A DNA stretch of 5,590 nucleotides, taken from positions 1 through 5,590 of the forward strand of contig DAOVEW010000106.1 in assembly GCA_030668755.1 (NCBI GenBank). Direction: 5' to 3'. Numbering within the stretch: position 1 is the stretch's first letter; each line of letters starts with the position of its first letter. Shown one piece after another: positions 1-5,566 of the stretch. The notes beneath the pieces were generated by a model. The model worked only from the letters and a program-made list of their open reading frames with translations. It was not told where the DNA came from and ran no database searches. The position numbers were made by a program, and so were the translations under genes. The DNA is from Bacillota bacterium (lineage in GTDB: Bacteria; Armatimonadota; Hebobacteria; Hebobacterales; Hebobacteraceae).

Positions 1-998
1 TTGTTCCCGCTGCCGACGATATCCAGGACGATGCAGGCCTTGACCTCCGACGCGGCTTCGCCGAGAGACTTCACGAAATGACCGGAGCCTACCGACCCGT
101 ATTCCTCGCCGGTCACCGACACGAACTGGACGGTCCGGCGCGGCTGCGCCGCTTTGGCAAGGACACGGGCCGTCTCCAGCACGATCGCGGTGGAACCTGC
201 ATTGTCGCACGCGCCGGGGCCGAACGCGTTGTCATGGTGGGCAAGGAGGACGATCTTCTCCTCCGGCAGGTCGCTCCCTGGCAACGCAGCGATGACGTTG
301 GTGCCCGTGGCCGGCTTCGCGTCGGCTTCGACCCTCATCCAGACGCGAACCGGCATCGGCGCCTCAGCTGCGATCCCCGCGGGGACGGCGTACCACTGGT
401 GCAGCAGTTCCTTCAGGCGCAGTCCCCCCTCGTAGGTGGCGCCGGCGGCCGGCAGCGGTGTCCCCTCCGGGCCGGCCAGACACGGCACCTGGAGAATGTT
501 GCCGGGCAGGCGCGCGTATTCGATCACTCCCACCGCCCCTCGCTCGACGGCGGCGCCCAGGGCCCGCTGCGGCTCTCCGACTCCGCAGCGATTGTCCAGC
601 GTGCGGGCGCGGGGAGGATCGTGCAGGACGATCTTGTTCTTGAGGTCGAGACCCTCATAGTCTGACAGCATGCCGCGGCCGCCGTACACCAGCTCGCCTT
701 CGATTCCCTCCGGAGGAGTCGCCTTCGACCCCAGCACGGGGCAGGCTGTCAACTCCTCTCGGTCGCCCGGTCCCAGCACGCGGAGGCGCGCCTCCCCGCC
801 TTCCCAGGCCATGATGCCCGGAACGGCCTGCTTGTCCACTTGCAGCCCGAATGACGTGAACTGCCCGGCCACATATTGGGCCGCCTTCGCTTCTCTCTCC
901 GTTCCCGCGACGCGGGGGCCCAGAGGAGTAAGGGCCTTCACGTGCCCGAAGGCCAGTCCGGCGTTAGTCACACTCAGCAGATCGCCCTTCTTCGCCAT
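1..998 (-). CDS. M28-family zinc metallopeptidase with PA domain, C-terminus outside window
   Basis: This reading frame is open for 332 codons from ATG at 998 and leaves the window before its stop. It looks like a PA-domain M28 aminopeptidase/carboxypeptidase, a di-zinc exopeptidase family. The N-terminus (residues about 20-45) has the usual LTPLGPRVAGT pattern followed by an Ala-rich helix. Residues about 95-200 resemble a PA insert (ELVYGGRGMLSDYEGLDLKN, then GAVGVIEYAR). The catalytic part begins near residue 230. Visible metal-site residues are H254 and D256 (HHD), D265 (GACDN), the E298-E299 pair in TGEEYGSVGS (catalytic base and ligand), and D326 in VLDIVGSGN. The last histidine ligand would lie beyond the window. 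No signal peptide or membrane segment is seen, so it may be cytosolic. GAGGGAGG (1013-1006) sits 7 nt before the ATG and supports this start. It lies 30 nt downstream of the flavin-reductase gene on the same strand. The substrate cannot be told. Confidence 0.9.
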   Translation of the reverse strand, partial: MAKKGDLLSVTNAGLAFGHVKALTPLGPRVAGTEREAKAAQYVAGQFTSFGLQVDKQAVPGIMAWEGGEARLRVLGPGDREELTACPVLGSKATPPEGIEGELVYGGRGMLSDYEGLDLKNKIVLHDPPRARTLDNRCGVGEPQRALGAAVERGAVGVIEYARLPGNILQVPCLAGPEGTPLPAAGATYEGGLRLKELLHQWYAVPAGIAAEAPMPVRVWMRVEADAKPATGTNVIAALPGSDLPEEKIVLLAHHDNAFGPGACDNAGSTAIVLETARVLAKAAQPRRTVQFVSVTGEEYGSVGSGHFVKSLGEAASEVKACIVLDIVGSGN

Positions 999-1028
999 CT
1001 TCACGCCTCCCTCAAGTGTTCCCGCTTG

Positions 1029-1496
1029 TCAGGTTGCTTCGGTGCGATAGGGATCGCCGAAGTGGGCGGTGGTGAGGATGGGGACGTCCCGCAGTTGATC
1101 CCCAGCGACTACTCGGCCCACGAACATGTCGTGGTCCCCAACCGCCGTGAAGCCTTCCGTCTCACAGTCCAGGTAGGCCGCCACATCGCGCCGCAAGGGC
1201 GCGGCGCCCGCCCGGCGCTGGAACTCCGGCCCCACCGGCTGCTCCCTGTCAGTATAGAGCACGGCGAGGTCGAGCTGGTCCTTGCCGAGCAGGTGGACGC
1301 AGAACGGCTCCCCCGGCTTCAGCAGTTCGTGCTGCTTGCGGTAGGGGCGAATGCCGATCATAACCCGGGGCGGGTCAGTGGTTATCTGTGTCAGCCAGGT
1401 GTGGGTCAGAACATGCGCGCCATCCCCGCGGCCCGCCGTCACCACGTAGATCCCCGTGGGCAACTTCTGTGTCAGCCGGTCCAGACTCTCGTCCAT
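1029..1496 (-). CDS. Flavin-reductase-like domain protein (FMN-binding split barrel)
   Basis: A 155-residue protein resembling the flavin reductase-like family: small FMN-binding split-barrel proteins that reduce flavin with NAD(P)H or bind FMN for another oxidoreductase. The family pattern is clear in order: KLPTGIYVVTAGRGDG near residues 11-26, a Thr-rich strand, DPPRVMIGIRPYRKQHELL at 41-59, FCVHLLGKDQLDLAVLY at 65-81, and HDMFVGRVVAGD at 122-133. Length is at the short end for the family. The frame extends upstream to a GTG at 1514, but the Shine-Dalgarno AAGGAGGG (1508-1501) would then lie inside the gene. The ATG at 1496 is 5 nt from GGAGG and is preferred over the adjacent ATG at 1499, which is only 2 nt away. 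It probably forms an operon with the M28 peptidase. No convincing promoter is seen in the short stretch before it, which is bounded by a transposase remnant. The physiological substrate is unknown. Confidence 0.85.
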   Translation of the reverse strand: MDESLDRLTQKLPTGIYVVTAGRGDGAHVLTHTWLTQITTDPPRVMIGIRPYRKQHELLKPGEPFCVHLLGKDQLDLAVLYTDREQPVGPEFQRRAGAAPLRRDVAAYLDCETEGFTAVGDHDMFVGRVVAGDQLRDVPILTTAHFGDPYRTEAT

Positions 1497-1500
1497 CATT

Positions 1501-1508
1501 CCCTCCTT
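1501..1508 (-). promoter_or_regulatory. Ribosome-binding site that decides the flavin-reductase start
   Basis: AAGGAGGG on the minus strand is a near-perfect anti-16S match. It lies 5 nt from the ATG at 1496 and 2 nt from the ATG at 1499. The alternative GTG start at 1514 lies upstream of this site, which argues against it. Confidence 0.75.
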
Positions 1509-1531
1509 AGTCACTGATAGCGGGTGACCTG

Positions 1532-1539
1532 CCCCCCCC
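1532..1539. repeat. C8/G8 homopolymer at the transposase truncation point
   Basis: Eight consecutive C on the plus strand (G on the minus strand) lie between the broken end of the transposase and the flavin-reductase start. It is not inside a recognised coding frame. It may be a scar of the deletion or a slippage-prone tract. Confidence 0.7.
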
Positions 1540-1544
1540 GAACG

Positions 1545-2165
1545 TTACCACTCACAATGATGGAAGCCCAATGTGTTGATGGTGAAGAAGTCGATCGCCC
1601 AGGAGACATCCAGGTGATTCCTGAGAAACGGCAGCCAGTTCGTCGACTGAGGCCGCGGCTTCCTGGGCTTCACCATGTACTTGCGGATCGTCCGCGCACA
1701 GGGAGCATCGTAGCCCAACAGCAGCAACGTATCTCTGATGCGATCCGGGGCCCACAGTGGGTTCTCTGCGCTCATCTGGCGTATGAGCTGCTGCATCTCA
1801 GAGTACAGGGGAGGGCGCCCCGGACGCGAACGCCAGCGCCAGAACAGGCGAAGGGCTCGGGTGTGCCAGCTCTTCACCGTTTCCGGCCTCATGAGGTGCA
1901 CCAGGTCCTCCCAGCCATCCAACAGCTTTGAGAGCACGACCCAGAGGATCCGGAAGGCGGGAGAGAACTGGCGACGGCGCCTCCGGCCGCCACCGGATCC
2001 GTTCAGCCCAACAGCCAACTGGCTCTCAGCTGCCATCAGGCGTGCCGCGAGCACAGCCTTCGGCATCAGCAGGGCCCAGCCGAATTGGGCCGCGTAGCGA
2101 GCAAGTTCCCAGACAGCGCCCAGGACATATCCGGCGCTCAACATGAAGGTCGAAACCGCATTCAT
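1545..2165 (-). pseudogene. Truncated DDE (rve/integrase-core) transposase remnant
   Basis: A 206-residue frame resembling the N-terminal half of an rve-type transposase (IS3/IS481-like class; exact IS family not determined). Family landmarks are a hydrophobic/basic N-terminus, LMRPETVKSWHTRALRLFWRWR (in two adjoining parts, about residues 91-112), a GRPP linker, an HTH segment with MSAENPLWAPDRIRDTLLLL, YMVKPRKPRPQST, and finally SWAIDFFTINTL. That last motif carries the first Asp of the DDE triad. In full-length relatives the core continues for roughly 130-150 residues with the second Asp and the Glu. Here the frame departs from the family after TLGF and stops at TAA (1547-1545). The remaining catalytic residues have no room before the flavin-reductase gene, so the product should be inactive. 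No terminal inverted repeats were found by eye on either side. The annotated ATG at 2165 has no good Shine-Dalgarno. Confidence 0.8.
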
Positions 2166-2276
2166 GAGAGGCAGGATAGCACCTACTCAGAGATGAAGGG
2201 AATCGCCCAGGAATGCCCGGATAGCGTTTCTAGAGAGGACAGCCTCATGACACTGGCACCTGCGATGCCCGAGACA

Positions 2277-2305
2277 TTGACGACCCTATACACTAGGTGT
2301 AGCAT
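2277..2305 (+). promoter_or_regulatory. Putative sigma70-type promoter of the BlaI-like/M56 operon
   Basis: TTGACG at 2277-2282 matches the -35 consensus at five of six positions. After a 17-nt spacer, TAGCAT at 2300-2305 matches the -10 at four of six. Transcription would start roughly 35-40 nt before the GTG at 2350. The spacer and -10 box are occupied by inverted half-sites, as expected for a repressor-controlled promoter. The rest of the 2166-2349 gap shows no gene or hairpin terminator. Confidence 0.5.
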
Positions 2306-2311
2306 ATACAC
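2289..2311. promoter_or_regulatory. Putative BlaI-type operator: three alternating TACAC/GTGTA half-sites
   Basis: TACAC (2289-2293), GTGTA (2297-2301) and TACAC (2307-2311) form two overlapping perfect dyads with 3-nt and 5-nt spacers. BlaI/MecI repressors are known to recognise TACA/TGTA half-sites. The dyads cover the spacer and -10 box of the promoter in front of a BlaI-family gene, so autorepression is the natural reading. The half-site spacing is wider than in the classical staphylococcal and Bacillus operators, so the binding mode is inferred. Confidence 0.55.
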
Positions 2312-2349
2312 AATCCTTTGCAGCTAAGAGCAGGGGGAACGCCGAACAC

Positions 2350-2781
2350 GTGAGTGAGAAGATGAAGCGACGCGGTCGGCCGAATATCGTTGGCATCGAG
2401 AAGGGAATCGGCCCCCTAGAGGCCAAGGTGTTGCGTGCTGTCTCCGAGCTGGCGCCTCCCGCTACTGTCCGCGATGTGTGTGATAGCTTAGCTCGGGACG
2501 GGTACTTCGCCTATCAAGGCGTCCTCAACTGTATGAACCGTCTCGTGCGGAAGGGAATCCTGGAGCGGGAGAAGCAGGGAGCGGCTTTCGCCTACCGTCC
2601 CGTGATGAAGCTTGACGAACTTACGGCCGAGGTAGTGTCGAATGTGCTGGGTCACATGGGCGGCGAGCTGGAACGGGTGATCTGCCGCGTGCTTGAGATT
2701 GACCCGGACATTGGTGCCGAACAGATCGCTGCACTCAGGGAAAGGGTGCGCGCGATGGCTCGGAAGCAGGGAAAGAGATGA
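2350..2781 (+). CDS. BlaI/MecI/CopY-family winged-helix transcriptional repressor
   Basis: A 143-residue protein of the penicillinase-repressor family. Members bind DNA as dimers through a winged helix and are inactivated by a partner M56 protease. The winged helix begins at GPLEAKVLRAV (residues 21-31), followed by the ATVRDVCDSL helix (38-47). The recognition and wing segment is YQGVLNCMNRLVRKGILERE (55-74) with the wing GAAFAYRPV (77-85). The C-terminal helices (about 88-142) would be the dimerisation part that contains the cleavage site in BlaI and MecI. The basic N-terminal tail (KMKRRGRP) is slightly long for the family. The start is a GTG at 2350, with a weakly placed AGGGGGA about 12 nt upstream; an ATG at 2362 would lose only four residues. 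The M56 protease gene follows after 4 nt, the classical repressor-protease pairing. There is no beta-lactamase nearby, so the regulated target is probably something else, plausibly the peptide locus downstream. Confidence 0.88.
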   Translation: MSEKMKRRGRPNIVGIEKGIGPLEAKVLRAVSELAPPATVRDVCDSLARDGYFAYQGVLNCMNRLVRKGILEREKQGAAFAYRPVMKLDELTAEVVSNVLGHMGGELERVICRVLEIDPDIGAEQIAALRERVRAMARKQGKR

Positions 2782-2785
2782 GCAC

Positions 2786-3868
2786 GTGTCGGGCTTTCAG
2801 CTCCTCGTAGGGATCATAGGGCATCACCTGATACCGTGTGTGCTCGCGTCTGCCATCATTTTCGTTTTTCTGGGCCTGCTGTTTGGCCCCGGTCGATTGC
2901 GCAAACCGGCACATAGGGTCATCTTCCTCTACGCTGCGTTGCTGAAGGCGGGGCTCGCGTTGTGGGCGGGGGAGAAGGTGTCGTGCCTGGCACGTCACCC
3001 CGAGGTGTTTGGGTATTACGGTCTCTCGCTCCCGAATTTGGCTCCTGACGGCTTCGCCTTCGAACCTGACGCCCTCGCTACGGCTCTGGTAGAGTCGGGG
3101 GTGGTGGGCCCGGTGCTTGGAGCCACCGCGGCCCTGGCTTTGGCCTTGCTGTGCTACCGGTGGAGCCGGCTCAGCCCCGTGTACCGCAGCGTCTATGAGG
3201 GGCAGAAGGCGGACGCTCGGGATCTCCCCGACGTGTTCCAGACCTTCCGCGAATTGGTCCTCCAGTCGTACGGGCAGCACACCCGGCTGCCCCGGCCCAA
3301 GCTCTTGGTCATCCGTGATGCGCCCTGTGCCGCCTTCACGATGGGAGTATGGCGCCCCATCATCGTGCTGTCCGAGGAGTTGGTGGCGGCCCTGAGCGAG
3401 CAGGAGCTCAGAGGCATAGTCGCACACGAGCTGGGGCATGTGCGCCGACTCGACTATGTTGGACGATGGGTGGCGACCATCTTCAGGGATATTATGATCT
3501 GGAATCCCTTCGCGGTCCTATGGTACAGCCAACTTCTCGAGGAGCAGGAGCGAGCCAGCGACGAATATGCGGCCGAACTAGTGGGCAACGCTGTGGCGCT
3601 TGCCAGTGGGCTGGTGGAGGTCGCCGCCTGTGTGCGTCCGGTCAATCTGCTCTCCGTGGGGCCGCTCACAGCTTGGGACGCGGCAAGGAGCATACGGAGG
3701 CTGGAAGGGCGCCTGGCCCGCCTGGAAGAGATGGTCCTGAGGCCTCCCCGGCCGCCCAAATGGGCCGCATTCGTGCTTGCCGCTGGGGTGTTCACCTTCC
3801 TTGGCCTACAGCCCCGGGTGTCGCTCCCTCTCGCCGACTTGTACGACCTGGTGACGCGCTCTCTGTGA
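2786..3868 (+). CDS. M56-family (BlaR1-type) membrane zinc metalloprotease without sensor domain
   Basis: A 360-residue integral membrane protease. Hydrophobic segments are seen at about 4-34, 44-62, 103-123, possibly 227-250, and 325-345. The catalytic motif is HELGH (H214, E215, H218) in IVAHELGHVRRLDYV. The probable third zinc ligand is E255 in the QERASDEYA segment (E255...D259), as in M56 and M48 gluzincins. APCAAFTMGVWRPIIVLSEEL (in two adjoining parts, 179-199) is the usual M56 strand before the helix. The chain stops soon after the last membrane segment, so it lacks the extracellular penicillin-binding sensor domain of BlaR1. The frame is open further upstream inside the repressor gene. 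The GTG at 2786 is preferred because it gives a short hydrophobic N-terminus, follows AGGGAAAGAG by about 8 nt, and sits 4 nt after the repressor stop. By analogy it would cleave the BlaI-like repressor on receipt of a signal. Alternatively it could trim a modified peptide. Both are inferences. Confidence 0.85.
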   Translation: MSGFQLLVGIIGHHLIPCVLASAIIFVFLGLLFGPGRLRKPAHRVIFLYAALLKAGLALWAGEKVSCLARHPEVFGYYGLSLPNLAPDGFAFEPDALATALVESGVVGPVLGATAALALALLCYRWSRLSPVYRSVYEGQKADARDLPDVFQTFRELVLQSYGQHTRLPRPKLLVIRDAPCAAFTMGVWRPIIVLSEELVAALSEQELRGIVAHELGHVRRLDYVGRWVATIFRDIMIWNPFAVLWYSQLLEEQERASDEYAAELVGNAVALASGLVEVAACVRPVNLLSVGPLTAWDAARSIRRLEGRLARLEEMVLRPPRPPKWAAFVLAAGVFTFLGLQPRVSLPLADLYDLVTRSL

Positions 3869-3916
3869 GCCGCCGCTTGGCGACGCGTCCTCTTGCATCC
3901 CCAGGCTAAGCGGGTA

Positions 3917-3945
3917 TTGACGGCCAGGCACGCTCGTGGTATCAT
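3917..3945 (+). promoter_or_regulatory. Strong putative promoter of the peptide/radical SAM operon
   Basis: TTGACG (3917-3922), a 17-nt spacer, and TATCAT (3940-3945) match sigma70 consensus at five of six in each box. TG at 3937-3938 gives an extended -10 (TGgTATCAT). A start near 3952 would leave a leader of about 45 nt before the precursor ATG. The same TTGACG -35 is found in front of the BlaI-like gene, but TACAC/GTGTA half-sites are absent here. Confidence 0.65.
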
Positions 3946-3960
3946 CCTTATCACCTAAGA

Positions 3961-3979
3961 TATATGTCTGTGCCATATA
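3961..3979 (+). repeat. Inverted repeat TATATG-N7-CATATA in the 5' leader
   Basis: Perfect 6-nt arms (3961-3966 and 3974-3979) flank TCTGTGC. The repeat lies between the promoter and the precursor ribosome-binding site, just after the expected transcription start. It could be a repressor site or a weak RNA hairpin; the AT-rich stem would be unstable as RNA, which favours a protein site. Confidence 0.45.
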
Positions 3980-3986
3980 GGCCTGC

Positions 3987-3993
3987 GAGGTGA
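3987..3993 (+). promoter_or_regulatory. Ribosome-binding site of the precursor peptide
   Basis: GAGGTGA matches the extended anti-Shine-Dalgarno. GAGG (3987-3990) lies 6 nt before the ATG at 3997. This is the best plus-strand site in the window and strongly supports translation of the short frame behind it. Confidence 0.75.
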
Positions 3994-3996
3994 GCC

Positions 3997-4128
3997 ATGA
4001 CCACGATTAACGACACATCGACACTCTGGAGCGCCGCACTTACCCAGACTGACGCTTGCTCTGACCTCATAGACTTTGGTCCTGACTGTTGCTGGTTCTA
4101 TTCGGGCTGTTGCTGGGTGCGCTGCTGA
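3997..4128 (+). CDS. Putative Cys/Trp-rich RiPP precursor peptide (43 aa)
   Basis: ATG at 3997 to TGA at 4126-4128 encodes 43 residues. It begins MTTINDTSTLWS, has an acidic, hydroxyl-rich middle with Cys21 and a DLIDFGPD segment, and ends DCCWFYSGCCWVRC. The first ~28 residues look like a leader (no Lys or Arg, acidic), and the last ~14 like a core. Six Cys are present (21, 31, 32, 38, 39, 43), five of them in the core, plus Trp33 and Trp40. The core is two CCW units exactly seven residues apart. There is no double-glycine leader site and no signal peptide. It has its own strong promoter and ribosome-binding site and is followed 28 nt later by a radical SAM/SPASM maturase, the standard arrangement for sactipeptide, ranthipeptide or cyclophane-type RiPPs. 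I do not recognise the peptide as a named family. Function (antimicrobial, signal, metal-related) is unknown. The coding assignment is an inference from start site, composition and context. Confidence 0.75.
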   Translation: MTTINDTSTLWSAALTQTDACSDLIDFGPDCCWFYSGCCWVRC

Positions 4129-4153
4129 TCGAGCGGGGCCAGCAGAAGAGCGC
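4119..4153 (+). promoter_or_regulatory. Possible hairpin across the precursor stop and maturase ribosome-binding site
   Basis: GCGCTGCTG (4119-4127) can pair with CAGCAG (4140-4145) and then CGC (4151-4153), leaving a 12-nt loop and a 5-nt bulge (AAGAG). The bulge holds the only purine-rich candidate ribosome-binding site for the GTG at 4157. Ribosomes finishing the precursor would melt it, so it could couple maturase synthesis to precursor translation and keep the enzyme level low. This was read by eye, with no folding energy computed. Confidence 0.35.
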
Positions 4154-4156
4154 GCC

Positions 4157-5560
4157 GTGTTCCTTACAGGGCTGGCCAGTCTTCACCGTCTCGACGCTGA
4201 CACAAGCTTGCTTGTCAACGCCCTCTCGGGTGCTGTCGATCTGGTCGACAACGAGCTCAGGGCACAGCTGCTGGATATCGCGCTCGGAGGGCGGCCCAAC
4301 CTGCGTGAGAGGTACCGCCGCCTGCTCAAGCAACGAGGCTACCTCTTCGCAGGCGAGGGGGGTGAAAGGGCCGCCCTCCAGAGCATGTATGAGGCATACG
4401 AGCGGATTACTGCGTCACGTCCCATAGAATTCGTCGTATGCCCCACCTATACCTGTAACCTAGCCTGCACTTATTGCTACCAGAGCGACGAAGTCCACGC
4501 GATGCCCGAGGTGATGACCGACTCCCAGGTCACCGACTTCTACGCCGCGCTGGAGGCAATCTCCTCTGAGCATCCCGACAAATCGCGCCAGATCATCCTC
4601 TTTGGCGGAGAGCCGCTTCTGCCCGCGACGGAGACCGTTGTCGTCGGGATTCTGGATCGCGCCGAGCGTGCGCAGCTTGGTGTGAGCATCGTCACCAATG
4701 GCACTCATATGGAGCGATTTGCCTCCCTACTGACGAGCCACCGCAGCATTCTCAAAAGCATCCAGATCACTCTGGACGGCCCCGAGCCCATCCATGACGC
4801 ACGGCGCAAGGGGCCGGATGGGAGAGGCTCCTTCGCTGAGGTTGTACGAGCCATTGAATTATGCCTTGACGCAGGCATACCTGTCAACGTCCGCGTGAAC
4901 CTGGACGCTCACAACCTCGGCTCCCTGGAGGATCTTGTGGGGTTGCTCCAACAACGGGGCTGGACCGGACGCGATGGCTTCCGATGCCTGCTAGCGCCAG
5001 TTACCGACCACGTCGGCACCAGTACCTATGCGCCGATGCTGAGGGAGGACCAACTCGTGGAGCCGGTGCTGGGCTTGTTGCGGCGGCGCCCCGAGCTCCA
5101 AGATGTGCTCGAGTTGCATCTCTTTCGGGTCCTCCACCACCTGATCTCGGTGCTTCAGCCTCATGGCCAGGCGCGCAGCCTACCTCGTTTCCACTACTGC
5201 GAGGCCGACCGCGGGGATGTGTACACATTCGGCCCGGATGGTCTGATCTACATCTGCACGGAATCGGCCGGAATCTCGGAGTACGCGGTCGGTACCTACT
5301 CTCCCCGCTATCGGCTGTGGCCCCGTCGGCTACGGCGCTGGCAGAACCGGAGCATACTTACCTTGCCCGAGTGTCAGGAGTGCAACATCGCGACCTTCTG
5401 CGGTGGGGGGTGTGCATACGCAGCGCTGCGGCAGTCGGGCGGCCTGATGCACGGGGCATGCGGGGACGCGCCCGAGGTGCTGCGGGCCTACGTGGCTATG
5501 CTGCGGCGGCGGTTCCAGCAAGGCGAACTCACTCTGTCGGCAGCGGACGCGGCCAACTGA
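4157..5560 (+). CDS. Radical SAM/SPASM peptide maturase (RiPP-modifying enzyme)
   Basis: A 467-residue enzyme from the GTG at 4157. The N-terminal ~80 residues (LDADTSLLVNALSGAVDLVD, then RERYRRLLKQRGYLF) match the winged-helix-like, peptide-recognition-type N-domain of SPASM peptide maturases. The radical SAM core has the cluster motif CNLACTYC (C100, C104, C107), GGEP at 150-153 for SAM binding, VTNGT near 179-183 and ITLDGP at 204-209. The C-terminal SPASM domain has the full seven-Cys set: C348, a GX4C ending at C367, CX2CX5CX3C at C406, C409, C415 and C419, and C435. It should thus hold two auxiliary 4Fe-4S clusters. Such enzymes install thioether or carbon-carbon crosslinks in a precursor peptide; the Cys/Trp-rich 43-mer just upstream is the obvious substrate. 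The frame is open back to a TTG at 4076 inside the precursor gene, but that would add 27 residues unlike the family. GTG 4157 has only a weak ribosome-binding site (AGAAGAG). The reaction type is not determined. Confidence 0.9.
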   Translation: MFLTGLASLHRLDADTSLLVNALSGAVDLVDNELRAQLLDIALGGRPNLRERYRRLLKQRGYLFAGEGGERAALQSMYEAYERITASRPIEFVVCPTYTCNLACTYCYQSDEVHAMPEVMTDSQVTDFYAALEAISSEHPDKSRQIILFGGEPLLPATETVVVGILDRAERAQLGVSIVTNGTHMERFASLLTSHRSILKSIQITLDGPEPIHDARRKGPDGRGSFAEVVRAIELCLDAGIPVNVRVNLDAHNLGSLEDLVGLLQQRGWTGRDGFRCLLAPVTDHVGTSTYAPMLREDQLVEPVLGLLRRRPELQDVLELHLFRVLHHLISVLQPHGQARSLPRFHYCEADRGDVYTFGPDGLIYICTESAGISEYAVGTYSPRYRLWPRRLRRWQNRSILTLPECQECNIATFCGGGCAYAALRQSGGLMHGACGDAPEVLRAYVAMLRRRFQQGELTLSAADAAN

Positions 5561-5566
5561 AGCACC

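Noticed and set aside
78..665. Plus-strand open frame of 195 codons at the left end
   Set aside because: It lies opposite the M28 peptidase, whose minus-strand frame shows the metal-binding motifs and a good ribosome-binding site. The plus-strand product is Arg/Gly-rich with no family pattern.
2174..2225. Direct repeat GGATAGC at 2174-2180 and 2219-2225 as a possible transposon target duplication
   Set aside because: Seven bases recurring within 50 nt are weak evidence, both copies lie on the same side of the transposase remnant, and no inverted repeat adjoins them.
2248..2328. A 26-residue frame (ATG at 2248) with a fair GAGAGGA ribosome-binding site, possible leader peptide
   Set aside because: It runs through the proposed promoter and operator of the BlaI-like gene and would not be on that transcript; its composition is unremarkable.
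2735..3439. Minus-strand 234-codon frame opposite the M56 gene
   Set aside because: It is the shadow of the M56 coding frame. The plus-strand frame has HELGH and membrane segments, while the opposite product has no recognisable pattern.
3869..3916. Possible terminator after the M56 gene
   Set aside because: The GCCGCC...GGCG pairing is short and is not followed by a T-run, so read-through from the regulator genes into the peptide operon remains possible.
4089..4427. Plus-strand frame beginning with a Leu-rich stretch that looks like a membrane segment
   Set aside because: It is the shifted reading of the TGTTGCTGG repeats of the precursor and of the maturase N-terminus. No ribosome-binding site or family likeness is seen.
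5217..5228. Perfect 12-nt palindrome ATGTGTACACAT containing GTGTA/TACAC half-sites
   Set aside because: It encodes the conserved DVYT part of the SPASM domain, and a 12-nt palindrome is expected about once by chance in a window of this size.
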